Part shown: one piece after another, positions 39,739 to 48,375 of the stretch | Layout: each line of letters opens with the position of its first letter | Position numbering within the stretch: position 1 is the first letter of the stretch | DNA from: Streptococcus infantis | GTDB lineage: Bacteria; Bacillota; Bacilli; Lactobacillales; Streptococcaceae | Length of the DNA: 64,000 bases | Direction: 5' to 3' | NCBI RefSeq assembly: GCF_019929665.1 | Contig: NZ_JAHZPZ010000001.1 | Coordinates: 639,147 to 703,146 of the forward strand | The notes under the pieces: generated by a model | What the model saw: the letters and a program-made list of their open reading frames with translations, nothing else | Databases searched by the model: none | Told to the model about the DNA's origin: nothing | Made by a program: the position numbers and the translations under genes

Positions 39739-40508
39739 GCTTTCTCCTCCTTCTCGCGTGAAATGAAGTAATACCCTACAACCAGGATAATACTAAAGAG
39801 AAAGACCAAGGCTGAAAGAGCATTGATTTCTAGCGAAATTCCCTTACGAGCCCGAGAGTAAATCTCGACTGAGAGGGTTGAAAAACCATTCCCCGTTACA
39901 AAGAAGGTCACGGCAAAGTCATCTAGTGAATAAGTGAAAGCCATAAAGTAGCCTGCGATGATAGACGGCGTTAGGTAAGGAAGCATGATTTCCTTGAACA
40001 TTTGGAACTGACTAGCACCAAGGTCATAAGCCGCATGAATCATATCTCCATTCATCTCTTTCAATCGTGGCAAGACCATGAGCACTACGATAGGAATCGA
40101 GAAGGCCACATGACTGGACAAGACTGTCAGAAAACCAAGTGAAAACTTGAGTTGGGTAAAGAGAATCAAGAAGCTGGCACCAATCATAACGTCGGGCGCA
40201 ACCATCAAAATGTTATTGAGAGATAGAAAGGCTTCTTGGTACTTTTTACGTGATTGATAGATGTAGATAGCACCAAAGGTACCAATCACTGTCGCAATCA
40301 AGGCTGATAGAAAAGCTAGTAAAAAGGTTTGAACCAAGATAAGCATGAGCCTTCCATCACCAAACATGGTTTCAAAGTGAGACAAACTAAAGCCTGTAAA
40401 GCTATTCATATCATCCCCGGCATTGAAGGCATATCCAATCAAATAAAAGATTGGCAAATAAAGGACGATAAAGACAAAGGCTAGGTAAAGATTTGATAAT
40501 TTTTTCAT
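39735..40508 (-). CDS. potC: Spermidine/putrescine ABC transporter permease PotC
   Basis: This 257-residue permease has six helices. The EAA loop DLGASQFQMFKEIMLPYLTP lies near residues 158-177. With PotB it forms the polyamine channel. The start overlaps the potB end by four bases (ATGA). Confidence 0.95.
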   Translation of the reverse strand: MKKLSNLYLAFVFIVLYLPIFYLIGYAFNAGDDMNSFTGFSLSHFETMFGDGRLMLILVQTFLLAFLSALIATVIGTFGAIYIYQSRKKYQEAFLSLNNILMVAPDVMIGASFLILFTQLKFSLGFLTVLSSHVAFSIPIVVLMVLPRLKEMNGDMIHAAYDLGASQFQMFKEIMLPYLTPSIIAGYFMAFTYSLDDFAVTFFVTGNGFSTLSVEIYSRARKGISLEINALSALVFLFSIILVVGYYFISREKEEKA

Positions 40509-41311
40509 CGTTCTCTCCTTTCCTTAGTCACCCACATAGTGATAAACATAGTCAGGATAAGAACAACACCGATTGTTGAACCCATACCGTAGTTGTCGTT
40601 GGTCAAGAAGTTCTGCTCGATGGCAGTCCCCAAAGTAATCACTCGGTTCCCCCCAATCAAACGGGTCAACATGAAGAGACTCAAACTTGGGATAAAGACA
40701 GATTGAACTCCGCTTCGCACCCCGTTCATAGACAGAGGGAAGATGACATGTCGGAAGGTTTCCCACTTGGTTGCACCAAGGTCATAGCTGGCATTGATGA
40801 GATTGTTATCCATATCATCCAAAACATTGAAGATGGGCAAAATCATAAATGGAAGCTCGATGTAGCTTGCTACAAAGATAAATGAGAAATCTGTAAATAG
40901 CAACTGCTGAGAACCAATTCCGATAAATTCTAGGAATTGGTTAATAGAGCCATTTTGACCAAAAATCCCGATAAAGGCATAAGCCTTAAGGAGAAGGTTG
41001 ATCCAGGTTGGTAAAATGATTAGCATGAGCCAGAGTTGACGGTGTTTGAGACGAGTCAAAAAGAGGGCTGTTGGATAACTGATAAGAAGCGTCACTAGAG
41101 TTACAATTCCTGCATAGAGAACAGAATTGAAGCTCATTTTGAGATAGGTTAAGTTTTGCGACGCAAAATAGGATTTATAGTTTTCTAAACTAAACTGACC
41201 TTCGATGTTGAAAAATGATTGTCCAAAAATCAAGACCAAGGGTGCCAATACAAAGAGTGCAATCCAAAGCATGTAGGGCACTACAAAGAGTTTAGAGGTT
41301 GTTTTCTTCAT
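40505..41311 (-). CDS. potB: Spermidine/putrescine ABC transporter permease PotB
   Basis: This 268-residue permease has six helices and the EAA loop [20 protein letters not shown] chose the ATG at 41311 because GGAGGAAAGAG lies upstream of it; an in-frame start five codons earlier has no such site. It overlaps the end of potA by 20 bases. Confidence 0.95.
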   Translation of the reverse strand: MKKTTSKLFVVPYMLWIALFVLAPLVLIFGQSFFNIEGQFSLENYKSYFASQNLTYLKMSFNSVLYAGIVTLVTLLISYPTALFLTRLKHRQLWLMLIILPTWINLLLKAYAFIGIFGQNGSINQFLEFIGIGSQQLLFTDFSFIFVASYIELPFMILPIFNVLDDMDNNLINASYDLGATKWETFRHVIFPLSMNGVRSGVQSVFIPSLSLFMLTRLIGGNRVITLGTAIEQNFLTNDNYGMGSTIGVVLILTMFITMWVTKERRER

Positions 41312-42449
41312 CTCTTTCCTCCTCAATAGCGTTAATCAAACCTGCTTCATGCTCTTCGATTTCTACATATTCTTCGATACGAGCATCGAACTCTTCTTCT
41401 GTTTCATTGAGACGCATGATGTGGATGTCTTCTGGTTCAAAGTCCAGACCAATTTCCTCACCAACGATGGCCTTACGAGTTGAGTGAATCATCCATTCAT
41501 TCCCAAGTTCATCATAGGCGATAATCTCATAGTGCACTCCACGGAAGAGCTGAGTATCGACCTTCACTTGAAGTTTTCCTTCTTCTGGCAGAGTAATACG
41601 CAAGTCCTCTGGACGAATGACGACTTCGACTGGTTCATTTGGCTTCATCCCACCGTCAACCGCTTCAAATCGTTTGCCATTGAACTCGACCAAGTAGTCC
41701 TCAATCATAGTCCCTGGCAAGATATTTGATTCACCGATAAAGGTGGCAACAAAGTGGTTAATGGGCTCATCATAGATATCAACTGGTGTACCAGACTGAA
41801 CAATCTCACCGTCATTCATGACAAAAATCCAGTCACTCATGGCCAGAGCTTCTTCCTGATCGTGAGTAACAAAGACAAAGGTAATCCCCAAGCGTTGTTG
41901 CAGTTCACGTAGTTCGTACTGCATGTCTGTCCGCAACTTCAAGTCAAGGGCTGACAAGGGCTCATCCAAGAGTACCACACGTGGCTGGTTGATAATCGCA
42001 CGAGCAATAGCTACACGCTGACGTTGTCCTCCAGAAAGCTTACGAATAGAACGTTTTTCAAAACCTTCCAACTGTACCATCTTAAGTACTTCTACTACAC
42101 GTCGTTCGATTTCTTTCTTATCGACCTTACGCAAACGCAATGGAAAGGCAACATTTTCAAAAACATTCATATGTGGGAACAAGGCATAAGACTGAAAGAC
42201 CGTATGAACATCACGCTTATTGGTCGGGATATCATTGATTCGCACACCATCCAACAAAATATCACCAGTCGTTGCATCCAGCAAACCTGCGATGATATTA
42301 AGAATAGTTGATTTCCCTGAACCAGACGCTCCTAGCAATGTGTAAAATTTTCCTTCTTCCAACTCAAAGTTAATATCCTTGAGAACCTTGGTGTCGCTAT
42401 CTTCAAAAACTTTAGAAACGTTTCTGAATTCGATAATTGGTTTTTTCAA
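41292..42449 (-). CDS. potA: Spermidine/putrescine ABC transporter ATPase
   Basis: This 385-residue ATPase has Walker [10 protein letters not shown], signature [14 protein letters not shown] and Walker [15 protein letters not shown]-terminal TOBE regulatory domain (about 270-355) is followed by a Glu-rich tail ([19 protein letters not shown]). It powers polyamine uptake through PotBC. It follows murB after a 138-base gap holding an inverted repeat. Confidence 0.96.
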   Translation of the reverse strand: MKKPIIEFRNVSKVFEDSDTKVLKDINFELEEGKFYTLLGASGSGKSTILNIIAGLLDATTGDILLDGVRINDIPTNKRDVHTVFQSYALFPHMNVFENVAFPLRLRKVDKKEIERRVVEVLKMVQLEGFEKRSIRKLSGGQRQRVAIARAIINQPRVVLLDEPLSALDLKLRTDMQYELRELQQRLGITFVFVTHDQEEALAMSDWIFVMNDGEIVQSGTPVDIYDEPINHFVATFIGESNILPGTMIEDYLVEFNGKRFEAVDGGMKPNEPVEVVIRPEDLRITLPEEGKLQVKVDTQLFRGVHYEIIAYDELGNEWMIHSTRKAIVGEEIGLDFEPEDIHIMRLNETEEEFDARIEEYVEIEEHEAGLINAIEEERDEENNL

Positions 42450-42482
42450 TTCCTCTAAATTCCTTTTTCTTCGTAAATTAAC

Positions 42483-42564
42483 AGATTGGGACCTTTTTAA
42501 ATGCTAGAAACAAGCTTAGGACATGAAATGGCCTAAATCTCATCTAGCGATAAAATCCCAATCT
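42483..42564. repeat. Inverted repeat between murB and potA
   Basis: AGATTGGGA (42483-42491) and TCCCAATCT (42556-42564) are perfect 9-base arms around 64 bases. The middle has no gene. It may be a decayed intergenic repeat element or an RNA structure that sets the murB/pot ratio. Confidence 0.6.
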
Positions 42565-42587
42565 TTGAATGATGTGCAAAAATAATG

Positions 42588-43493
42588 TTATTCGTGTTCT
42601 CCCAGGATACGAACTTCTCGCTCGAGGGTAACGCCTGAATGTTCTTTAACTTTTTCAATGACAGACTCAATTAAGTCTTCATAATCTCTAGCAGTTCCAT
42701 CAGCTACATTTATCATAAAGCCTGCATGCTTTTCTGAGACTTCGACACCACCGATACGGTAGCCCTTCAAACCAGCTTCTGAAATCAATTGCCCTGCAAA
42801 ATGCCCAACCGGACGTTTAAAGACAGAACCACAAGAAGGATATTCCAATGGTTGTTTGAGTTCACGAAGGTGGGTCAAGCGTTCCATTTCTTGTTTGATA
42901 GTCTCATAATTTCCTGGAGATAGTGCGAATTTAGCTGATAAGACGACTGCTCCAGATTCTTGAATGGCTGAATGACGATAACCAAAGGCTAAGTCTTTGG
43001 CAGATAAAGTCTCGATTTCACCATCTTTTGTTAAAACCTGACACGATTGCAAGATATGAGCAATCTCACCACCATAGGCACCAGCGTTCATAAAGACAGC
43101 ACCACCGACGCTTCCTGGAATTCCACAAGCAAACTCAAAACCCGTCAAACTATGACGCAGAGCTATACGAGTGGTTTCAATCAAGTTAGCTCCAGCTTCT
43201 GCCTCAATCGTATAACCATCAACTGTGACATTATTCAATTTGTCACACATGATGACAAAACCACGAACGCCACCTTCACGGACGATAATATTACTGGCAT
43301 TTCCAAGAACCATCCATGGGATATTTTCTTGATTAGCGAACTTAACCACACGGGCCATCTCATAATGATTACGAGGAAAAGCTAAGTAATCTGCCTTCCC
43401 TCCGACTTTGGTATAGGTATAAGTTTTCAATGGCTCATCGAATCGAATATCAATTCCTTCTAATGTTTCTTTTAATTTTTCTAATACAGTCAT
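42588..43493 (-). CDS. murB: UDP-N-acetylenolpyruvoylglucosamine reductase
   Basis: This 301-residue FAD enzyme reduces enolpyruvyl-UDP-GlcNAc to UDP-MurNAc in peptidoglycan synthesis. FAD-binding segments are [13 protein letters not shown] and [21 protein letters not shown]. The catalytic stretch [11 protein letters not shown] holds the key Ser, and [12 protein letters not shown] is near the C-terminus. A TGGTATAAT element at 43523-43531 is the likely promoter, and the pot genes follow on the same strand. Confidence 0.97.
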   Translation of the reverse strand: MTVLEKLKETLEGIDIRFDEPLKTYTYTKVGGKADYLAFPRNHYEMARVVKFANQENIPWMVLGNASNIIVREGGVRGFVIMCDKLNNVTVDGYTIEAEAGANLIETTRIALRHSLTGFEFACGIPGSVGGAVFMNAGAYGGEIAHILQSCQVLTKDGEIETLSAKDLAFGYRHSAIQESGAVVLSAKFALSPGNYETIKQEMERLTHLRELKQPLEYPSCGSVFKRPVGHFAGQLISEAGLKGYRIGGVEVSEKHAGFMINVADGTARDYEDLIESVIEKVKEHSGVTLEREVRILGEHE

Positions 43494-43582
43494 CTTTCTT
43501 ATCCTTTTATAAAATTCATTCCATTATACCATTTTTAGCGATTTTTTTCGACGATTTGAAAAGCTTTTTTATAGATACAAAT

Positions 43583-43605
43583 GAAAAAGAGGCTAGGCCT
43601 CTTTT
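43583..43605 (-). terminator. Terminator after the YhfC-family gene
   Basis: AAAAGAGGC and GCCTCTTTT form a stem with a short centre, followed on the minus strand by TTTTTCATTT. Confidence 0.85.
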
Positions 43606-43608
43606 AGT

Positions 43609-44361
43609 TTATTGTTTTTTATACAAGATAGTTTTTGTAAAGTATACAAATAAAACAACTTCCACTGCTAACAATCCTTCAACAAGAAGCGGATTTGAAA
43701 TCCAACCAACCTGTGAAAGACTAGGAGCTAGATCGAATAAGGCGTGCAAACCATAAGCAGCTACTAGGTAAATCCAATTCTTTCGACGGACTGCTTGATA
43801 AACCCAGAAAGAGAGTCCGATTTGCATCACCAGAGAAAGCACACGCTCAACACCTAGTAAATAAACTTGCCATACAGATAGGGACTGAACTGCTTCAAGT
43901 GTAGTTTTGGGAAGGAGATTTGCTACATCGGGATTTGGAGACTCTAATAATGAAAGGAGGATCAAAAGACTAATCAAACTTCCCATTCCGAGGTAGAGCA
44001 ACTCCAAACCTCCATGCCCCAACCCATAAGCTAAGGCATCTGAATCTTCTAAGCTTCTCTTCTTCTCTAACCATTTAAAGAAGACAAGGCGAGCCGTTTC
44101 TTCAAAGATAGCTGCCATAGCAATTCCATAAAGGACATATAAAAAAGGATGCTCCTGCATGAGCGAAATGGTTCCATCTTTTTGTGGATGAAGCACCAAA
44201 AGGTGAACGATTTTCTCCAAGACTTGAGAAGAAACAAAGAATGCCACTGCCCCAAGACCTAGTACCGAAAGGTTAATCTTGTATTTCTTTTTTGCATACC
44301 AAATGGCTGCTATAAGAAATACAACTAAAGCTATCATAGTAATTATTACATGATTTTTCAT
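43609..44361 (-). CDS. YhfC-family intramembrane metalloprotease-like protein
   Basis: This 250-residue protein has seven to eight membrane helices. Conserved polar motifs lie within helices: IFEETARLVFF (about residues 85-95), YGLGHGGLELLY and LHALFDLAP. The paired EE, GHGG and H...D residues are the expected active-site positions of YhfC/CPBP-like membrane proteases. No substrate is known. It follows acetolactate decarboxylase by 12 bases and probably shares its transcript. Confidence 0.8.
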   Translation of the reverse strand: MKNHVIITMIALVVFLIAAIWYAKKKYKINLSVLGLGAVAFFVSSQVLEKIVHLLVLHPQKDGTISLMQEHPFLYVLYGIAMAAIFEETARLVFFKWLEKKRSLEDSDALAYGLGHGGLELLYLGMGSLISLLILLSLLESPNPDVANLLPKTTLEAVQSLSVWQVYLLGVERVLSLVMQIGLSFWVYQAVRRKNWIYLVAAYGLHALFDLAPSLSQVGWISNPLLVEGLLAVEVVLFVYFTKTILYKKQ

Positions 44362-44373
44362 ACTTTTCTCCTT

Positions 44374-45102
44374 TTATTCAGCCTGATCGATATCTTTTTT
44401 CATCTCATCAACATTGAACTTAGCAAAGAGGTACTGACGATCCTGAACAGGGAAACGTTGATCCAACTGATCGACTGCTCCAACCTCTACGATTCCTTCC
44501 TTGATGACAAAGTCCATGACGTGACCACCAAAGGTTAGGTCATCTGAAATAAAGTGCAAATGATAGCCTGCGACACTGACACCATGGAAAATTTCAGGTG
44601 TCCAGAATCCAACGATAGTCCCAGAGACATTTTCGCAACTATATTCAGGCTGATGAGTCGCAACCTCAGCAAATTTTGTTTCGCTTGTCGATTTTGGAAT
44701 CATGCGAACATGCATGTGTTTAAAATCACCATGAATCTTAATCGAACGGAAAAGATTTTCTCCATCATAGTAGGACTCAATACGTTTTTCTAGTTCCTTA
44801 TCAGTCATTTCAAAACGCTGGCGGAAAATAACTTCTGCCTGGTGGGGTACAACTGCTGCATAGGGAATCAGTGCATCTGGTGAAACTTCCACGATTTCAG
44901 GTTTATCACCTGACCCCTTAGCTTGATAAGCCTTTCCATCTAAGACAATTAACTCCCCATCAATAGAGTCCAAGGTTCCTAGCCCTAAATCTCCATGTTC
45001 AAGTAACTCACCAACTGTCATGGTCCCGCCGTAAAGTCCTGCCATCAAGGCTCCCAAAGTATTATATTGGAATAATTTAACTGGTTCTTGCACCTTTATC
45101 AT
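44374..45102 (-). CDS. budA: Alpha-acetolactate decarboxylase
   Basis: This 242-residue enzyme converts alpha-acetolactate to acetoin, diverting pyruvate from acid formation. The zinc-binding segment GYHLHFISDDLTFGGHVMDF carries the three histidines. The N-terminus FQYNTLGALMAGLYGGTMTV and the GDLGLGTLDSIDGELIVLDG segment are typical. I chose the ATG at 45102 because the preceding 13 residues are not conserved and run through the promoter. The gene is also named aldB or aldC in other lactic bacteria. Confidence 0.93.
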   Translation of the reverse strand: MIKVQEPVKLFQYNTLGALMAGLYGGTMTVGELLEHGDLGLGTLDSIDGELIVLDGKAYQAKGSGDKPEIVEVSPDALIPYAAVVPHQAEVIFRQRFEMTDKELEKRIESYYDGENLFRSIKIHGDFKHMHVRMIPKSTSETKFAEVATHQPEYSCENVSGTIVGFWTPEIFHGVSVAGYHLHFISDDLTFGGHVMDFVIKEGIVEVGAVDQLDQRFPVQDRQYLFAKFNVDEMKKDIDQAE

Positions 45103-45131
45103 CTCACTCTTCTTTGAAAATTTACTTACTA

Positions 45132-45160
45132 AGTATATCACAATTCTGATTAGAATTGAA
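45132..45160 (-). promoter_or_regulatory. budA promoter with palindrome in the spacer
   Basis: Minus-strand TTCAAT (45155-45160), 17-base spacer ending TGA, TATACT (45132-45137). The spacer contains CAATTCTGATTAGAATTG (45141-45158), seven-base perfect arms around GATT, a good candidate operator. Confidence 0.65.
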
Positions 45161-45177
45161 TGCTAGACTGCCTTTTA

Positions 45178-45376
45178 ATACTCAATGAAAATCAAAGAGC
45201 AAACTAGGAAACTAGCCGAAGGTTGCTCAAAACACTGTTTTGAGGTTGTAGATGGAACTGACGTAGTCAGCTCAAAGCACTGCTTTGAGGTTGTGGATAG
45301 AACTGACGAAGTCAGTAACATACATACATACGGCAAGGCGACGTTGACGTGGTTTGAAGAGATTTTCGAAGAGTAT
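45178..45376. repeat. Intergenic repeat element with terminal inverted repeats and tandem hairpin units
   Basis: The ends are inverted copies: ATACTC-AAT-GAAAATC (45178-45193) and GATTTTC-GAA-GAGTAT (45361-45376). Inside, a 45-bp unit occurs twice in tandem (45226-45270 and 45271-45315) with five differences. Each unit starts with a perfect hairpin and ends with CTGAC/GTCAG. This resembles one of the small dispersed repeats of mitis-group streptococci. An open frame of 88 codons runs through it but looks incidental. Confidence 0.8.
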
Positions 45377-45380
45377 AACA

Positions 45381-45409
45381 TTGCCAAACAACTAAAAAAA
45401 GGGTACAAT
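45381..45409 (+). promoter_or_regulatory. Promoter of the MocR-type regulator
   Basis: TTGCCA (45381-45386), 17-base spacer, TACAAT (45404-45409). It begins four bases after the end of the repeat element. Confidence 0.75.
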
Positions 45410-45434
45410 GTAACAAAATCAAGAGAGGTCTGGA

Positions 45435-46763
45435 ATGAAGCAAGAAAGTAAGTACGAACAAGTTGTTCACTATCTAAAAGAAGAGATTGAATCAGGAAAA
45501 CTTCAAACAGGAAGTCGTCTACCTTCTATCCGAAAACTCAGTCAAGACTTCCACTGCAGTAAAGATACTGTGCAGCGTGCACTTTTGGAACTCCGATACG
45601 AGAAATACATTTACTCCAAACCTCAAAGTGGCTATTATGTTTTAGAACAACAAGCTAGCCACGAAGACCTCGTTATCTCGGTCAATGACGAACATGCTGC
45701 TGCCTATGATGATTTTCGTCTTTGTGTCAATGAAAGCTTGATCGGTCGAGAAAATTATCTCTACAACTACTATGAACACCAAGAGGGTTTAGAAGAATTA
45801 CGAAAGTCTGTTCATAAACTACTGTTTGACCAAGCTATCTATAGTAAACCCGATCAATTAGTCATGACAACTGGAACCCAGCAAGCACTGTTTATTCTTT
45901 CTCAAATTGACTTTCCAGGTAAGGGCCAAGAAATACTGGTCGAACAACCAACCTATCACCGAATGAACCAACTTCTGCTGGCTCAAAATATCCCCTATCG
46001 AACCATTGAACGTCGCGTGGATGGCATTGACCTGAAAGAACTTGAGAAACATTTTCAAAGTGGTAACATTAAATTTTTCTACACCATTCCTCGATTCCAC
46101 TATCCGCTAGGTCATTCATATTCTGAAGAGGAGAAACGCGCTATCCTTGATTTAGCAGCCAAATATCAAATTTATATCGTTGAAGATGATTATCTGGGAG
46201 ATCTAGATCCTAAAATGGGACAAACCTTTCATTATTTGGACCAAAATGATTTGGTCATCTACATCAAGTCTTTTTCTACAAGTATTTTCCCTGCACTTCG
46301 AATCACTGCTCTCATACTTCCAAATCCTATTAAAGGTCCTTTTGTGGCCTATAAAAACATTCTGGACTATGATAACAACCTTATTATGCAAAAGGCTTTA
46401 TCACTCTACATTGATAGTCAACTCTTTGAAAAAAATAGAGTAGCAAGATTGGCACTGCAAGAGAAAAGTCAAGGCTTCATTCATAAGCTATTAAAATCTT
46501 ATCCCCTTTCCCTGCCAAACTATCCTCTCCATGATGGACTTTTGCTTGATCTCAGAAACTATCCTAAGATTGCAAGCCTCAAACACAGCTCTTTAAATCT
46601 AGACTTTTTCGAATCGTCCTACATTGAGACTTGCCCCTATCAATTTGCTAAGGTTCCTTTAGAAAGTCTTGAAACAACATTAAATTACTTAAAAACAGAG
46701 AGTGGGACAGAAATCGGTAATTCGTTAGAATTCGATTTCATCGTCCCACCTCCGCACAGTTGA
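45435..46763 (+). CDS. MocR-type regulator (GntR helix-turn-helix fused to aminotransferase fold)
   Basis: This 442-residue protein has a GntR winged helix at residues 1-70 (YLKEEIESGKLQTGSRLPSI, then HCSKDTVQRALLELR). A fold-type I aminotransferase domain follows (TTGTQQALFILSQID, VEDDYLGDL, and KSFSTSIFPALR with the probable PLP lysine). Such proteins usually control vitamin B6 or amine genes. The last 21 residues (ESGTEIGNSLEFDF and on) are encoded by an intergenic repeat that overlaps the gene's end, so the original stop has probably been replaced. AGAGAGG precedes the ATG. Confidence 0.88.
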   Translation: MKQESKYEQVVHYLKEEIESGKLQTGSRLPSIRKLSQDFHCSKDTVQRALLELRYEKYIYSKPQSGYYVLEQQASHEDLVISVNDEHAAAYDDFRLCVNESLIGRENYLYNYYEHQEGLEELRKSVHKLLFDQAIYSKPDQLVMTTGTQQALFILSQIDFPGKGQEILVEQPTYHRMNQLLLAQNIPYRTIERRVDGIDLKELEKHFQSGNIKFFYTIPRFHYPLGHSYSEEEKRAILDLAAKYQIYIVEDDYLGDLDPKMGQTFHYLDQNDLVIYIKSFSTSIFPALRITALILPNPIKGPFVAYKNILDYDNNLIMQKALSLYIDSQLFEKNRVARLALQEKSQGFIHKLLKSYPLSLPNYPLHDGLLLDLRNYPKIASLKHSSLNLDFFESSYIETCPYQFAKVPLESLETTLNYLKTESGTEIGNSLEFDFIVPPPHS

Positions 46764-46873
46764 GTAAGGCTGTAAAAGCTGATGAAATCAGCGTAGTAGA
46801 GCCCACTCAACCACTGCGTCTTGCTTGATAATCCAATGACAATTGAGAGGCTAGGACTTTTGTCCCAGCCTCT
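46700..46873. repeat. Second intergenic repeat element, multi-hairpin, overlapping a gene end
   Basis: Three successive hairpins fill the element. The first is GTGGGAC..AAATCG with CGATTT..GTCCCAC (46702-46748). The second is GTTGAGT with ACTCAAC (46759-46811), enclosing GCTGATGAAATCAGC. The third is AGAGGCTAGGAC with GTCCCAGCCTCT (46846-46873). The last is followed by GTTATTTTTTATT and may terminate the regulator mRNA. It looks like a dispersed mobile-type repeat of the mitis group. Confidence 0.75.
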
Positions 46874-46881
46874 GTTATTTT

Positions 46882-47697
46882 TTATTGCTCTACTTCTGTT
46901 AGCTTGGCAGCTTTTTCAAGATATGTTTGATAAGTACCGTCATCTTTCAGTTTTTGAATAACCTTATCAACTACTTCCTTCAAATCTGAGTTGCCTTTCT
47001 TGATAGCAACTGCATTTTCTTCGCCTTCTTTCATAGTTAAGCTTACTGTTGCGACAGCCAAGTCAGCATTTTTTGTTGCATAGCTGAGGGCTACTGGCTC
47101 GTCCATATGAACAGCATCAACCTTACCTGATTGAAGTTCATTAACAGCTTCACCCATATTTGTCAATGAAGTCAACTGCGCTTTAGGAAGTTGCTCTTTG
47201 ACCATAGATTCAGGGACAGTTCCTTTTTGAGCTGCAATATTTGCACTTGCTAGAGAGTCCAAATCTTTGTATTTTTCAAGATCAGTTTTTCTGATTAGGA
47301 AGCTAATCTTGTTTTCATAGTAAGGAATTGAGAAATCAAAGACTTCTTTTCTTTCTTCAGTTGCACTGATTCCCGCAATAGCCAAGTCTGCTTTTCCTGT
47401 TTGAAGACTGGTCAAGACGTTATCAAAACTCATGCTTGAAACTTCCAATTTCACTCCAAGTTCATCAGCGATTGCTTGGGCCATATCAATATCAGCACCT
47501 ACGACTTGGTTCTTACCATCTACAAGTGCTTGAAATTCAAATGGTACATAGTCTGGGCTAGTTGCGACAACTAATTTACCTTTTTGTTTGATTGCCTCTA
47601 CTGCAGACTGTGAGCTTGAGCTAGATGATTGGCAAGCAACTAAAAAGAAACTTGCAAGAAAACTACATAAGACAAATATCCATTTTTTTAATTTCAT
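46882..47697 (-). CDS. Amino-acid ABC transporter binding lipoprotein
   Basis: This 271-residue type 3 solute-binding protein has a lipoprotein signal peptide (lipobox FLVAC, Cys at residue 22) and a Ser-rich linker. The binding-domain motifs are YVPFEFQ and GISATEERKEVFDFS. The mature protein would be lipid-anchored on the outer membrane face. No permease or ATPase lies next to it, so it must use a transporter encoded elsewhere. The ligand is a polar amino acid, unspecified. Confidence 0.9.
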   Translation of the reverse strand: MKLKKWIFVLCSFLASFFLVACQSSSSSSQSAVEAIKQKGKLVVATSPDYVPFEFQALVDGKNQVVGADIDMAQAIADELGVKLEVSSMSFDNVLTSLQTGKADLAIAGISATEERKEVFDFSIPYYENKISFLIRKTDLEKYKDLDSLASANIAAQKGTVPESMVKEQLPKAQLTSLTNMGEAVNELQSGKVDAVHMDEPVALSYATKNADLAVATVSLTMKEGEENAVAIKKGNSDLKEVVDKVIQKLKDDGTYQTYLEKAAKLTEVEQ

Positions 47698-47728
47698 AAA
47701 TAAACAACCTCTCTATCGATTTTGTATA

Positions 47729-47757
47729 ATTATAACTTAATTGAAAATAATTGTCAA
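47729..47757 (-). promoter_or_regulatory. Consensus promoter of the amino-acid-binding lipoprotein
   Basis: Minus-strand TTGACA (47752-47757), 17-base spacer, TATAAT (47729-47734): a perfect match to the housekeeping consensus, implying strong expression. Confidence 0.92.
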
Positions 47758-47815
47758 CATTTTCTTGCATTTTACATAAAATATATTTATAAAAAATACA
47801 AATTCAATGATTGGT

Positions 47816-48283
47816 TTATCTATCTATTGGGAAACAATTTTCAAAAAAATCATTTATCATATCTTGATGTTGCTGGTTTACAATTGTGATATTTTGCATA
47901 TCTCTGTGATCAAACAACCCTAATTCTAAAGTTTCGTCACTCGTAAAAACATTTGTAGAGATCGAAGTTTCAGATGTAACTAAATACAACATTGTAATAA
48001 CTTGTGCCTCATCACCATTTGGATAACTATCTGAATATTTTGTATAAACATTTAAGAGTTTTTTCACTGTTACTTTCACTCCAGTTTCTTCATAAAACTC
48101 TCTCACTAATGCTTCTACAGCCGATTCACCTAATTCAATAGCACCACCTGGTAAACCCCAAGTTCCTTTGTCTGCTCGTTTTTGTAATAATATTTTTCCT
48201 GATTGACTTAAAATTCCACAAGTAAAATTTAAAATAATTTTATCTTTTCCAACTTTTTTTCTTATACTCTGTATATAGTTCAT
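47816..48283 (-). CDS. NUDIX hydrolase, AT-rich accessory copy
   Basis: This 155-residue protein has NUDIX box GAIELGESAVEALVREFYEE followed by TGV. The N-terminal ILSQSGKILLQKRADKGTWGLPGG is typical of broad-specificity NUDIX enzymes. The substrate is unknown. The coding sequence is markedly more AT-rich than its neighbours, with many AAA/ATT/TTT codons, and it stands alone between two core operons. Both suggest horizontal acquisition. It is unrelated in detail to the MutX-type gene at 8823-9290. Confidence 0.85.
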   Translation of the reverse strand: MNYIQSIRKKVGKDKIILNFTCGILSQSGKILLQKRADKGTWGLPGGAIELGESAVEALVREFYEETGVKVTVKKLLNVYTKYSDSYPNGDEAQVITMLYLVTSETSISTNVFTSDETLELGLFDHRDMQNITIVNQQHQDMINDFFENCFPIDR

Positions 48284-48317
48284 TATTCACCTCTGACAAA
48301 GTAAACTATCGATACAA

Positions 48318-48350
48318 TGAAAGCTTACTATATTAAAAAGTAAGCTTTCA
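48318..48350 (-). terminator. Hairpin downstream of phoU
   Basis: TGAAAGCTTACT and AGTAAGCTTTCA are perfect 12-base arms. The T run after it is weak, so termination may be incomplete. Confidence 0.55.
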
Positions 48351-48375
48351 CAATAATTTTTATCTTCTAAATATT

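Noticed and set aside
45185..45451. 88-codon frame through the repeat at 45178-45376
   Set aside because: The repeat's 45-bp unit is a multiple of three, so it stays open by chance. There is no ribosome site, and the frame runs into the next gene's start region.
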